A DNA stretch of 64,000 nt, taken from the NCBI GenBank assembly GCA_918026815.1, contig CAKJVC010000065.1, forward strand, positions 310,001 through 374,000, written 5' to 3'. The notes under the pieces are model-generated. The model saw only the letters and a program-made list of their open reading frames with translations. It ran no database searches and was not told where the DNA came from. Each line of letters opens with the position of its first letter. Within the stretch, counting starts at the first letter, position 1. Origin of the DNA: Chalara sp. BL73 (taxonomy: Eukaryota > Ascomycota > Leotiomycetes > Helotiales). Both the position numbers and the translations under genes were made by a program. Of the stretch, positions 44,483-54,200 are shown piece after piece.

Positions 44483-44640
44483 TTTTATTGAAATAGAAGA
44501 GAAAGTCACGGTGCCTTAACAGAGTATCGGGTAAACGAGCCAATTGCTAAAGGTTGTAGAACCTAAACTACAGGAAAAAATCTCCCTACTTATAGAGGTG
44601 TGATACTCACACGCGAGTATGAAACCCGTAGGGTACGTGT
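44483..44640 (-). repeat. LTR family F, diverged copy
   Basis: attgaaatagaagagaaag through gtgatactcacacgcgagta matches the 5' part of 31297-31545. The 3' end cannot be placed. Confidence 0.6.
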
Positions 44641-45524
44641 TGTGCTTAGCCAGAAACTTATTCCTACCCCCGGGGTAGGTGTATCAGAACCCTCAGCTAC
44701 CTGGATCCTCAAATCCTAACAACCGCTCCTAACTGACCTTGGTTGTTGCATCATTCTGGTAGGCAACGGGGAAAGACTCGCCAAGAAACGCGGTGGACCC
44801 TTTTCGTGGGATGGAGCAATCACTGCTATCGAGTCGTGTGGTGTTGCAACATCTAATTCATGCATATTGTGTCACCCGTCCTTCGAATAGGATGAGTGCC
44901 GATGCAGGCATTCTGCTAACAATTAATAGTTTGCTTTGCTTTTTCTTGGCACCCAGTTCTATTTTCGGCTTGTGCCAGTATTTTGACCTGGGTCATATCA
45001 TGGGCATCCATGTCCACAGCAGACCGCTTTACCCGTTATGCGGCTGGCATTATCCCCTGCTGCAACTGCCCGCACAAGATCTTATCATGCCCTGAGCTAC
45101 CCTGAAAGAGGAGCGTCCTGTTCCCACCACCTGAAGCACAAGCCGTGGCCTTGCTTCCGTGCAACTTGGAATGTCAAAAGAGAGGCATGCTTCTACCAAT
45201 TACTACTTGCCGAAAATGGTTTAAATACAGGGCTTCTCACCTCCTATATCTAGTAGTGCTTTGTCTCCGCTTAGCTATGGCCTTGAGGACTGCTACGGCA
45301 ACCAGAAGCGCATGAGATCGTGAAGCCTGTAATTTCTGAAAAACTACACCTTGGGTTACTTTTTCACTATGTGAGATCAGTCACTTCGCAATCCTTATCA
45401 GGCTTACATTGTTAGCTGATATATCCTGTTCTGCGACGTTTATAGGGATGGTAATGAAGAGCTTATGGCAACAAAACCTTTTTGTATTTCCGAGAGTGAG
45501 AAGGATCATGGAGAATATTTTTTT
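44641..45524. other. Region upstream of the intron array; possible exon remnants
   Basis: Short plus-strand frames at 44793-45095 and 45038-45253 have no recognised similarity. Just before the array, 45450-45524 is open in one frame (DGNEELMATKPFCISESEK, then DHGEYFF) and could be the exon feeding the first donor at 45525. It might itself be preceded by an intron with donor at 45371 and acceptor near 45445. This is speculative. Confidence 0.35.
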
Positions 45525-46739
45525 GTAAGTGCTACAATCTGAGGTTCTATCTGCTACTAATAAAGATATTGACAGGAAGTAAGTCTTGCTACGTCGACGA
45601 GATTAAGCGATGCGCCTGCTGACTTTGGTTGCGTTTGGTGATATAGCGTGTAAGTTTTGCTATGTCGACAAGGCAAAGCGATATGTTTGCTGACTTTGGA
45701 TGTATTTGGTGATATAGCGTGTAAGTGTATGACAAGACAAAGTGATGTGTTTGCTAACTTTGGCTGCGTTTGGTGATATAGCGTGTAAGTTTTGCTATGC
45801 CGACGAGACAAAGCGATGTATTCGCTGACTTTGGCTGTGCTTGGTGATGTAGTGGGTATGTTTTGCTATGCCGACAAGACAAAGCGATGTGTTTGCTCAC
45901 TTTGGATGTGTTTGGTGATATAGATGGTAAGTTTTGCTATGCCGACAAGATTAAGCGATGTGTTTGCTAACTTTAGCTGTGTTTGGTAATATAGTGGGTA
46001 AGTTTTGCTATGCCGACAAAACAAAGCGATATGTTTACTGACTTCGGCTGTGCTTAATAATATAGGAAGTAAGTTTTGCTATGCCGACAAGACAAAACGA
46101 TATGATTGCTAATTTTAGCTGTGTTTGTTAATATAGTGGATAAGTTTGCTATGCCGACAAGATTAAGGGATGTGCTTGCTAACTTTGGCTGTGTTTGGTG
46201 ATATAGGAAGTAAGTTTTGCAGTGATGACAAAACAAAACGATGTGTTTGCTGACTTTAACTGTGCTTGGTGATATAGTATGTAGGTTTTGCTATGCCGAT
46301 AAGACAAAGCGATGTGTTTGCTGACTTTGGCTGTGTTTGGCGATATAGTGGGTAAGTTTTGCTATGCCGACAAGATTAAGCGATGTGTTTGATAACTTTG
46401 GCTATGTTTGGTGATATAGCGTGTAAGTTTTGCTATATTGACAATACAAAACGATATGTTTGTTAACCTTGGCTGTGTTTGGTGATATAGGAAGTGAGTT
46501 TTGCTATGCCGACAAGACAAGGCGATGTGTCTGTTAACTTTGGCTGTGTTTGGTAATAAAGGCAGTAAGTCTTTTGTGCCAATACGATAGAGAAATATCT
46601 TCGCTGATAGTATATTTTAGGAAGTATGTATGACTTGTGAAACTGAGGAAATAGCTGACCCTATTGTTTTATTCTGCTAGTTTGTGAGCTGGCCTGTACG
46701 CAGTGTATTAGGTAATGCTGACCTCAATGAACAACCCAG
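45525..46739 (+). repeat. Tandem array of 18 intron-like modules with 3-nt spacers
   Basis: Eighteen consecutive segments each run from a donor (mostly GTAAGT) to an AG acceptor and are separated by exactly three nucleotides. Spans: 45525-45575, 45579-45646, 45650-45717, 45721-45781, 45785-45852, 45856-45923, 45927-45994, 45998-46065, 46069-46136, 46140-46206, 46210-46277, 46281-46348, 46352-46419, 46423-46490, 46494-46561, 46565-46620, 46624-46680, 46684-46739. Most of the central ones are 68 bp, so the DNA period is 71 bp. Each carries a branch-like GCTGAC/GCTAAC about 25 nt before an ATAG end. Seventeen of 18 donors keep GT (the one at 46140 is AT), and all 18 keep the terminal AG. Outer modules (first, and last three) are unrelated in sequence to the central 68-bp family but keep the same spacing rule. 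The array ends 6 bp before the ATG of the HET pseudogene. Confidence 0.85.
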
Positions 46740-46745
46740 TACGCC

Positions 46746-48779
46746 ATGGACGAATGGACCTACCCGGATAATGATGCATTTCCAGCATACTTGCTCCAGG
46801 AAAATCTTCGGTCATCTTATACGGCCTTTTTAAGATTATGCGATGACTGTCGCAGAATCAACCTGGCGAGCACCCTCTCTTCGTTTAATAACCCAAAGAA
46901 TAGCTGTACCCTCTGTCGAATCCTCTCCAAATGCCGCGAAAAGGCCGAGATCAAGAAGGCCGATCCGCGGCTTCTTGAAGCCCGATCCTACATAAGGGTC
47001 TGCACTATGCCAGGTATGAGACTGTTCCATTTGTGAAAGAAACTGGAATTGACTGCTGCTATCTTCAAAAGGACCCTCAAAGCTAATGCCATTCGGACTG
47101 CCTATATTCTTGAAATCGGGTAGCCCGAGTCATTTCCAGCTGATTAAAGAGTAGCTTCGACTTTGTGACGATGGCAAATGCGGGAGAGAGGATGGGTGCT
47201 GTCCTAAGCCTAATGACGCTTTGCCAACCAGGGTCATTGATGTAGAAGATAAGATTAGGCCCGACATCGTGCGCCTCATGTCGACAGACAAGATCACCTC
47301 GCCCACGAACGGACAAGGGTTACACTATGTTGCTCTGTCCCATTGCTGAGGCAAGCTAACGGAGGAACAGAGACAAAAATGGTGTACTACGCGTGAAAAC
47401 AACGAGAAGAGGGCTCAAGGATTCCTGGTTGCAGAATTGCCGGCATCATTTCAAGATGCAATAAAAGTCACTCGAGAGATCGGCAAGCGATACCTCTGGA
47501 TCGACTCGCTCTGTATCATTCAAGGGGACGATAAAGATTGGAGAACCGAATCCAAGAGGATGGAAACGGTCTTTAGGAACGCTTACTGCACGATTGCTGC
47601 CAGCTCCGCCGAAAACTCAACCAAAGGATTTCTCAACCGCTCAATTGGAGAGTCAGATTTACAATACGTGACAGTCCCCGAGTCCTTTCATGGCAAAGTC
47701 TACGTCTCCACATTTATTGATGATTTCCCTGGCGACGTGCAGAATGGTATCTTGAATACGCGGGCATGGGTGTTACAGGAACGAGCTTTGTCACGCCGAA
47801 CGATCCATTTCACAAAAAGGCAAACATACTAGGAATGTGGCGGTGGGGTGCGTTGCGAAACGCTTACTTATATGCGCAAGTCAGTCCCAATTTAAACGCA
47901 CCGCTTTGTCTTTATATTTCGCTTTTCTTTATTACCACCGACTACTTATTAATGAGCTTGCTTATTCCTAATTAAAATTAGTGCGAAATTTTCTTTTCGA
48001 AGTGACCCAGAATTCCCATATTCTATTAAAAAGCGTCATCGGGTAGCTCAAGTTAAGCTTTTTCAAGATCTGTTTGCGGAATACTCGAACTTAAGCTTTA
48101 CACAGAAAACAGACAGACATGTTGCGATCGACTCACTAGCCACGGAGTTAGCCAAAGCTTTCGGCACCAAAATCAAATACGGCATTTTTGAACACTATCT
48201 CCACAGAAGTCTCCTATGGCAACGGCGCCAGGAAATTTCGATGGAGTGGATATTTTATGCGGTTGGTCAGTCGCTTCCATCGTGGTCTTGGATGGCATAT
48301 TACGGGCAGATCGAGTATTTGGACACTGAGGGCGTAGAAGTGGAGTGGGATAATAGCGTTGCATTAGAGGACAAGGAGAGCAACAAGGCTAGCAATGCGA
48401 AGAATGATGGCTTTATCTTGAAGGCTCGAGTGAAACGGTGCCAAGATTGCAGAATCAACCCGATGACCTGAAGCATGTTATACGCGACGAGAACGACAAC
48501 GAAGTCGGGCGACTGTGGTTTGACCGCGACAGGGGGGACGGCGAATTCAAGATTTCGCATTTTGACAATGAAGCAGCAAAGGCTTCAACAGAAATACGGT
48601 GTGCTATAATAGGGAGAGATGCTAGAAGAAAGGATGGTGAACGGAAATATTACGTACTCCTTGTTGCTGAACGCACAAAGCGCCTGGAATGCGGGTTGTT
48701 CGAAAGAGTTGGAGTCGGTTGGATCCAGCAGCGTTTCATACTATTTAATGGTCAAGGCGATGAAGAGCGGATGTTATAG
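46746..48779 (+). pseudogene. HET-domain gene with nonsense and frameshift damage
   Basis: The sequence starts MDEWTYPDNDAF at 46746 with the Cys-containing N-terminus of this family (LRLCDDCRRINL). It then reads CDDGKCGREDGC and LPTRVIDVED (47165-47260) and the HET domain: VALSHC-stop-GKL (TGG to TGA at 47342), LPASFQDAIKV, YLWIDSLCIIQGDD, TRAWVLQERALSRRTIHF, and Y-stop-EC (TGG to TAG at about 47829). After a short unrelated or intronic stretch the frame resumes from 47978 (HVAIDSLATELAKAF, LPSWSWMAYYG) to about 48450. There a shift leads to the C-terminal DDLKHVIRDEN...WIQQRFILFNG. Both stops are Trp codons changed by G to A. It is not expected to give a functional protein. Confidence 0.85.
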
Positions 48780-49470
48780 TTTGTTCTTTTCGCGATTCGG
48801 TTTTTCTATTTCCGAATAAGGGGGTTGAAACCCTTTTTCTTCATCTCTTAGCAAACATACACTGCCACAATATACCAATTCTCGACATTCCTGTAACTGC
48901 CTTGATAGAATATGAAATACACAGTGATAATCAGAAGGTGTTGGAACTGCCGTTTAGGCTTTCTATTGTTGTCTATATCATACAGATCTGTAGTCATTTG
49001 TGTGTGAAAAGCCTTCAGCGCTAGCGCGGTCCCAATACGCAGACTCCCGGAGTCACGGGTTCCAATACGTTTACCATCCATGGTAGGTCACCAGTCGGTG
49101 TCAGGATTCGTTGCGGACCACTTATATAAGCGAAAACAAAAAGGGGCACCAGGTCATCAAATTCATTATTTTACAGCGCATCACCATAATGCAGTCTTAA
49201 TAGCCTTTCCACCGTTTTCTGTAAGGCGCTTAAATCTCCCAGGCATCGTACGGATGCGTTTACGGATCTCTTCTACTAGGTTATGGCTCCTCGCAAGCTC
49301 GGGGCTTGTGGGCGGCGCGTGTTACTGTCACGTGTTACTGTACAGCGCATTTGATTGGTTGGTAGCAAATAAAGCTTTAAACTAATACAGCTGCATAAAA
49401 TCAGAGGTTATATATTGTTTTAATCTCGAGATTTTTACAATTGACTTTACAATTGACTCTATAATTAACC
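48780..49470. other. Intergenic, nothing recognised
   Basis: No ORF or known repeat between the HET pseudogene and the minisatellite. Confidence 0.35.
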
Positions 49471-49919
49471 CGTATGCCTATAGCATGTAAACTTGTAAAT
49501 TTGTAGCATGTAGACTTGTGACCCGTAAATGTGTAGCATGTAAGCTTGTAAGCTCGTAGCACGTAGACCTGTAGCTTGTAGCATGTAGGCTGTAGACTTG
49601 TGTAGCTCGTAGCATATAGACTTGTAGCATGTAGGCCGGTAAACTTGGGTAGCTCGTAGCATATAGACTTGTAGCCCGTAGACGTGTAAGCCCGTAAACG
49701 TGTAGCACGTAAGCCCGTAAGCCCGTAGTGCGTAGACTTATAGCTCGTAGCATGTAAACTTGTAGCATGTAGACTTGTAGCATGTAGACCTGTAGCATGT
49801 AGATCGGTAGCATGTAAGCTTGTAGCATGTAGACCTGTAAACTTGTAGCATATAAACCTGTAGCATGCAAACTTGTAGTATGTAAACCTGAAAACCTGAA
49901 AACCTGTAGCATGTAGACT
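49471..49919 (+). repeat. 15-bp minisatellite
   Basis: About 29 imperfect copies of gtagcatgtagactt and variants (cgtag, cgtaaac). Because 15 is a multiple of three, the minus strand is open through most of it and would read as repeats of YMLQV, but there is no gene context. It ends directly at an LTR-B copy. Confidence 0.85.
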
Positions 49920-49927
49920 GTCACGGC

Positions 49928-50150
49928 TGTCATGGCCCTGGCCTCTTCTCGCTTGGAGCTTGGCACCGGATACCCCAGAGCTCGCTTACACCGGCCCCTG
50001 GCTAGTCTCCTGTATATAGAGCGCTGCTTTCCTTCCTTTCTTCTGTCCGTAGCTTGTTCTCTTAGTTATGACAATTGATAGTTGTTCACATCTCTGAGTC
50101 CTTCTACCTGATCTACGGATCAAGATCCCTGTTTAGCTTGAGTTGTTACA
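49928..50150 (+). mobile_element. Complete solo LTR, family B
   Basis: 223 bp from TGTCATGGCCCTGGCC to GAGTTGTTACA, with tgtatatagagc as TATA-like box. This copy and 58330-58548 define family B. No target duplication is visible because it lies between other repeats. Confidence 0.82.
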
Positions 50151-50533
50151 GTAATACTTCTAAGTTTTGAAGTACTTGGTTTTGAGTAGCAATTGAAACT
50201 CGAAGATTAATTGGGCAATTCCAGCATGTACGGGTATGGCCTTGGCTATAACATGCAGAACAAACTGGAAGTTGTTTTCCTGGCTGTAATTCTTCTACGG
50301 ATAGAATACAGCCTGTATTTCGGTCCGTAATAGCGGAACGGCCTGTTTTTTTAACACGTAAAGGATCTAAAAGTGGCAATTGAGTACTTTTACAGTTCCA
50401 GTACCTGTAGTTATAGAAATCTGCTGGAGTAAAGCCAGTAGGATTCTTTTTCATGTCACAAGTATATGCACAAGGTAATCCTATTGCTCGTATAAAGGCT
50501 CCAGTACACGGCTTTAACGGACGAGACACAGTT
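50151..50533 (-). pseudogene. Relic of a MULE transposase C-terminus (SWIM zinc finger)
   Basis: The minus strand reads LKPCTGAFIRAIGLPCAYTC, then DFYNYRYWNC and a tail with CSACYSQGHTRTCWNCPINL. CTGAF...GLPCAYTCD resembles the SWIM CxC...CxH zinc finger of Mutator-like (MULE) transposases, with the final His replaced by Tyr, followed by a CCHC-like knuckle. Only the C-terminal 125 or so codons are present, cut off by LTR-C at 50534. Confidence 0.6.
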
Positions 50534-50986
50534 TGTACCAAACAGAGGGCAGCAGGAGGGATTGCAATATAGCAGGTAAGGACATGTATGTTGTATAGGC
50601 AAGTAACTGGCAAATGCAAAAGTAATAACATTGTATTGATATGAAATATAGGTCCATGAATCTATGACAGACTCAAGCTTGCCCTTCCTCCAAGGAGTTC
50701 TAGCTTTTCTTTTGTATCTTTCGCCCCTCGACGGTGTCATACAGCGCCACAAGCTTGTGACTTTAGCATCCCCGAAAGTACGCTGGCAGTTGAAGCCCAC
50801 GACAGTCCAGGTCATACACCTTCATAGTGGCTGTAAGCCTGTAGCTGCTGTAACTGCAAGCCTGTGGCTGGCCATAGGCTGGGTACGCCGTTTGCGGCCC
50901 AGAAGGCACTGTAGCTGAAAACCATAATCCCTCTCGAAGGAAACTTATTCCATATCCAAAGTCTTGAACGGATCCTGGCTGTTACA
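50534..50986 (-). mobile_element. Diverged LTR, family C
   Basis: From tgtaccaaacagagggcag to ggatcctggctgttaca. At 453 bp it is longer than the 311-bp copies, with an extra segment near 50725-50830, and it is strongly diverged. Confidence 0.65.
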
Positions 50987-51145
50987 AAGATTCTAAACTA
51001 AAGAGAAAAGGTGTAACTACTGGTGGAACTGCCCCTAATGTAACCATGGCCAGTTTCAGGGTCCTAGCCAGGCGAACCAATGAGTGTTCGCGGCTGTGGC
51101 GTGACATGGTCAGTGTATTGTGCACGTGATCTCTAGGACCGTGAC
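50987..51145 (-). repeat. LTR-A, 5' three quarters
   Basis: Starts inside LTR-A at agattctaaactaaagag and runs to ctctaggaccgtgaca. It abuts the LTR-C end directly. Confidence 0.7.
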
Positions 51146-51146
51146 A

Positions 51147-51222
51147 ATAGTCGTTCACACTTTTGAGTTCCTTCTCCCTGAGATATACGGATCGAGATCC
51201 CTGTTCGTCTTGAGTTGTTACA
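51147..51222 (+). repeat. LTR-B, 3' quarter
   Basis: tagtcgttcacacttttgag to gtcttgagttgttaca, directly after the LTR-A piece. It lies 77 bp from the HNWD stop codon. Confidence 0.7.
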
Positions 51223-51298
51223 ACTCTCTATGAAATAGAGAAAAAAAGAAAAAGATAATTATACTTAAAGCTCCTAAATATACATAACAATTAGCAGA

Positions 51299-54200
51299 TT
51301 AGTCTATACTATAAACTTTCAACCCGTTTTGAAATCCAAGAAGTGAAAGTCGTCCTGATTGATACCCCATGACTAGGTTTCTATTCCAAACAGCTATACA
51401 ACTTGGTGACCGATAATCAGGAGGCAGCCAGAGAATTTTCACATCTTTTTCTACTATCCAATCATTTGACACAAGTAAAGGAGTGTTCGTTGCTTTGCCA
51501 TCGGGCGAGAAGGCTACGGAATGGACCCATTTCGAGTAGCCCTCGAACGTCTGCAGCGCTGCTCCCGTGGCAGCATCCCAGAGCCGCACCGTATAATCGC
51601 CTGAGCCAGAAATAACTTGCTTGCTGTCGGGTGAGAAAGCTACGGACTCGACCCATTTCGAGTGGCCCTCGAACGTCTGCAGCGCTGCTCCCGTGGCAGC
51701 GTCCCAGAGCCGCACCGTACAATCGCCTGAGCCAGAGACGATCTGCTTGCCGTCGGGTGAGAAAGCTACGGACTGGACCCATTTCGAGTGGCCTTTAAGC
51801 GTTTGCAACGCTGCCCCTGTAGCAGCGTCCCAGAGCTGCACCGTGCAATCGCCTGAGCCAGAAACAACTTGCCTGCGGTCAGGGGAAAAAGCTACGGACT
51901 GGACCCATTTCGAGTGGCCTTTAAGCGTTTGTAGCGCTGCTCCCGTAGTAGCATCCCAGAGCCGCACCGTGCAATCGCCTGAGCCAGAGACGATCTGCTT
52001 GCCGTCGGGTGAGAAAGCTACGGACCTGACCGATTCCGAGTGGCCTTTAAGTGTTTGCAGCGCTGCTCCCGTGGCAGCGTCCCAGAGCCGCACCGTGCGA
52101 TCGTCTGAGCCAGAGACGGCATGCTTGCTGTCTGGTGAGAAAGCTATAGACTGGACCCAATCCGAGTGGCCGTTAAGCGTCTGCAAGGCTGCTCCCGTGG
52201 CAGCGTTCCAGAGCCGCACCGTTTTATCCCAAGAGCCAGAGACAACCTGCTTGCCGTCGGGCGAGAAAGCTACGGATCTGACCGACCCCGAGTGGCCCTC
52301 GGGCGTCTGCAGGGCTGCTCCCGTGACAGCGTCCCAGAGCCGCACCGTACAATCGTCTGAGCCAGAAACAACTTGTTTGCCGTCGGGCGAGAAAGCTACG
52401 GACCTGACCGATTCCGAGTAGCCTTCGAGCGTCTGCAGCGCTGCTCCCGTGGCAGCGTCCCAGAGCCGCACCGTATGATCGCTTGAGCCAGAAACAACTT
52501 GCTTGCCGTCGGGTGAGAAAGCTACGGACTGGACCCATTTCGAGTGGCCTTTAAGCGTTTGCAACGCTGCCCCTGTAGCAGCGTCCCAGAGCTGCACCGT
52601 GCGATCACTTAAGCCAGAAACGATCTGCTTGCCGTTGGGTGAGAAAGCTGCGGACTGGACAAACCCCGAGTAGCTTTTAAACGTCTGTAACCCTGCCCCC
52701 GTAGCAGCGTCCCAGAGCTGCACTGTGCGATCGTTTGAGCCAGAAACGATCTGTTTGCCGTCAGGTGAGAAAGCTACGGAATTGACCAACCCCGAGTGGC
52801 CCTCGAGCATTTGCAGCGCTGCTCCCGTGGCAGCATCCCAGAGCCGCACCGTTTTACCCCAAGAGCCAGAAACGATCTGCTTGCCGTCAGGCGAGAAAGC
52901 TACGGAATTCGAGTGGCCCTCGAGCGTTTGCAGCGCTGCTCCCGTGGCAGTATCCCAGAGCCGCACCGTTTTATCCCAAGAGCCAGAAACGACCTGCTTG
53001 CCGTCAGGCGAGAAAGCTACGGAATAGACCCACGCCGAGTGGCCTTCGAGCGTCTGCAGCGCTGCTCCCGTGGCAGCGTCCCAGAGCCGCACCGTTCTAT
53101 CCCAAGAGCCAGAGACGACCTGCTTGCCGTCAGGCGAGAAAGCTACGGAATAGACCGATTCCGAGTGGCCCTCGAGCGTCTGGAGCGTCGCACTCCAATA
53201 CGCTTGAACTCTAGGCTTTCTTTTTATCCAAGTAGGGATACACTTCTTAAATGTTTTTCGAACAATACTCTTTTCTGGGGCAAAAATAAGGGCTGAACAA
53301 TATGATTGAAGGGGCGCTTGTTCAATAACTGATCGATTATATGTAGCGAAACGCCTCGCATCATGTATAAACGCATGTAAATCGGGACTTTCATCGACCT
53401 TCTTATATTTAGTAGGGCTGCCTTTAATAACTTTCTTAAAAAAACGCAGCATAACTTACTTGAAGCCAGTTCTCGAACTTCATAATTATAACAATGCCAT
53501 CTGGCAGGCTTTTCATTAGGCTAAGCGCTTCAAGCCAGTAAATATAACTCGTTTTTAAAAACTGATGGACTGAGCCATCGTCTTTAACGTCACTAGTAGT
53601 GTCCTCTCTATTACAGTCAAGTAGATGGTCAACCCAATAAAGACAGGAGTATTGTGCTGCGGCTAGTGGATCTGGAACCGGCGGCTCGACCTTCTCAATT
53701 GGGAATCCAGGGGCATGCAATCCGTATATATCGCGTCGAAGCGTTCTAGATATAACCTCGCGCGATCTCGAGAACATCGTGTAGTTCACCTTTGCCTTGC
53801 CAGAAGGAAATAATCTGTCAAATGCTTTTCCGAGCAAGAAATCTTTTGCCGATTGATGGATGAAATAAGTGCGATTTTCTCGTACAGTAAAAAAAGAACC
53901 ACATTTGTTAACAACTTTCGTAACTTTATCGAGATTGGTGGAGATTTGCTTAGGCAGATCAGAGAGGGCCCCTACTTCGAGGAGGTGGAGTGGGCGGTAC
54001 GCAAGAGTCATAGTAGAAAGGACGAGACGGCAGAACTCAGGATCTTTGCGCTGTAGTTGTTCAACTTGACGTAACATCCGATCGTAGAACGGTTCCAACT
54101 CGGGTGGCATGTCTTGAAGCACATCGAGCACGTCCCAGCTTTCTACAAGCTCAAGCTCCTTTAAAACAAGAGCCGCCCAGAGAAAGGTCCCACTAGCCTT

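Noticed and set aside
45557..46236. Minus-strand frames with HSKTYTLYHQTQPK repeats
   Set aside because: Translation of the 71-bp repeat in the wrong strand. The splice-signal pattern on the plus strand explains the conservation better.
45525..46739. CRISPR-like regular array
   Set aside because: The whole unit is repeated with no unique spacers, and the host is eukaryotic.
49478..49966. 162-codon minus-strand protein of YMLQV repeats
   Set aside because: It is the minisatellite read in frame, with no flanking coding sequence.
51621..53296. Long plus-strand open frames (up to 266 codons) opposite the WD40 array
   Set aside because: They are antisense shadows of the 126-bp repeats: a period divisible by three keeps antisense frames open. 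They show no start context or domain.
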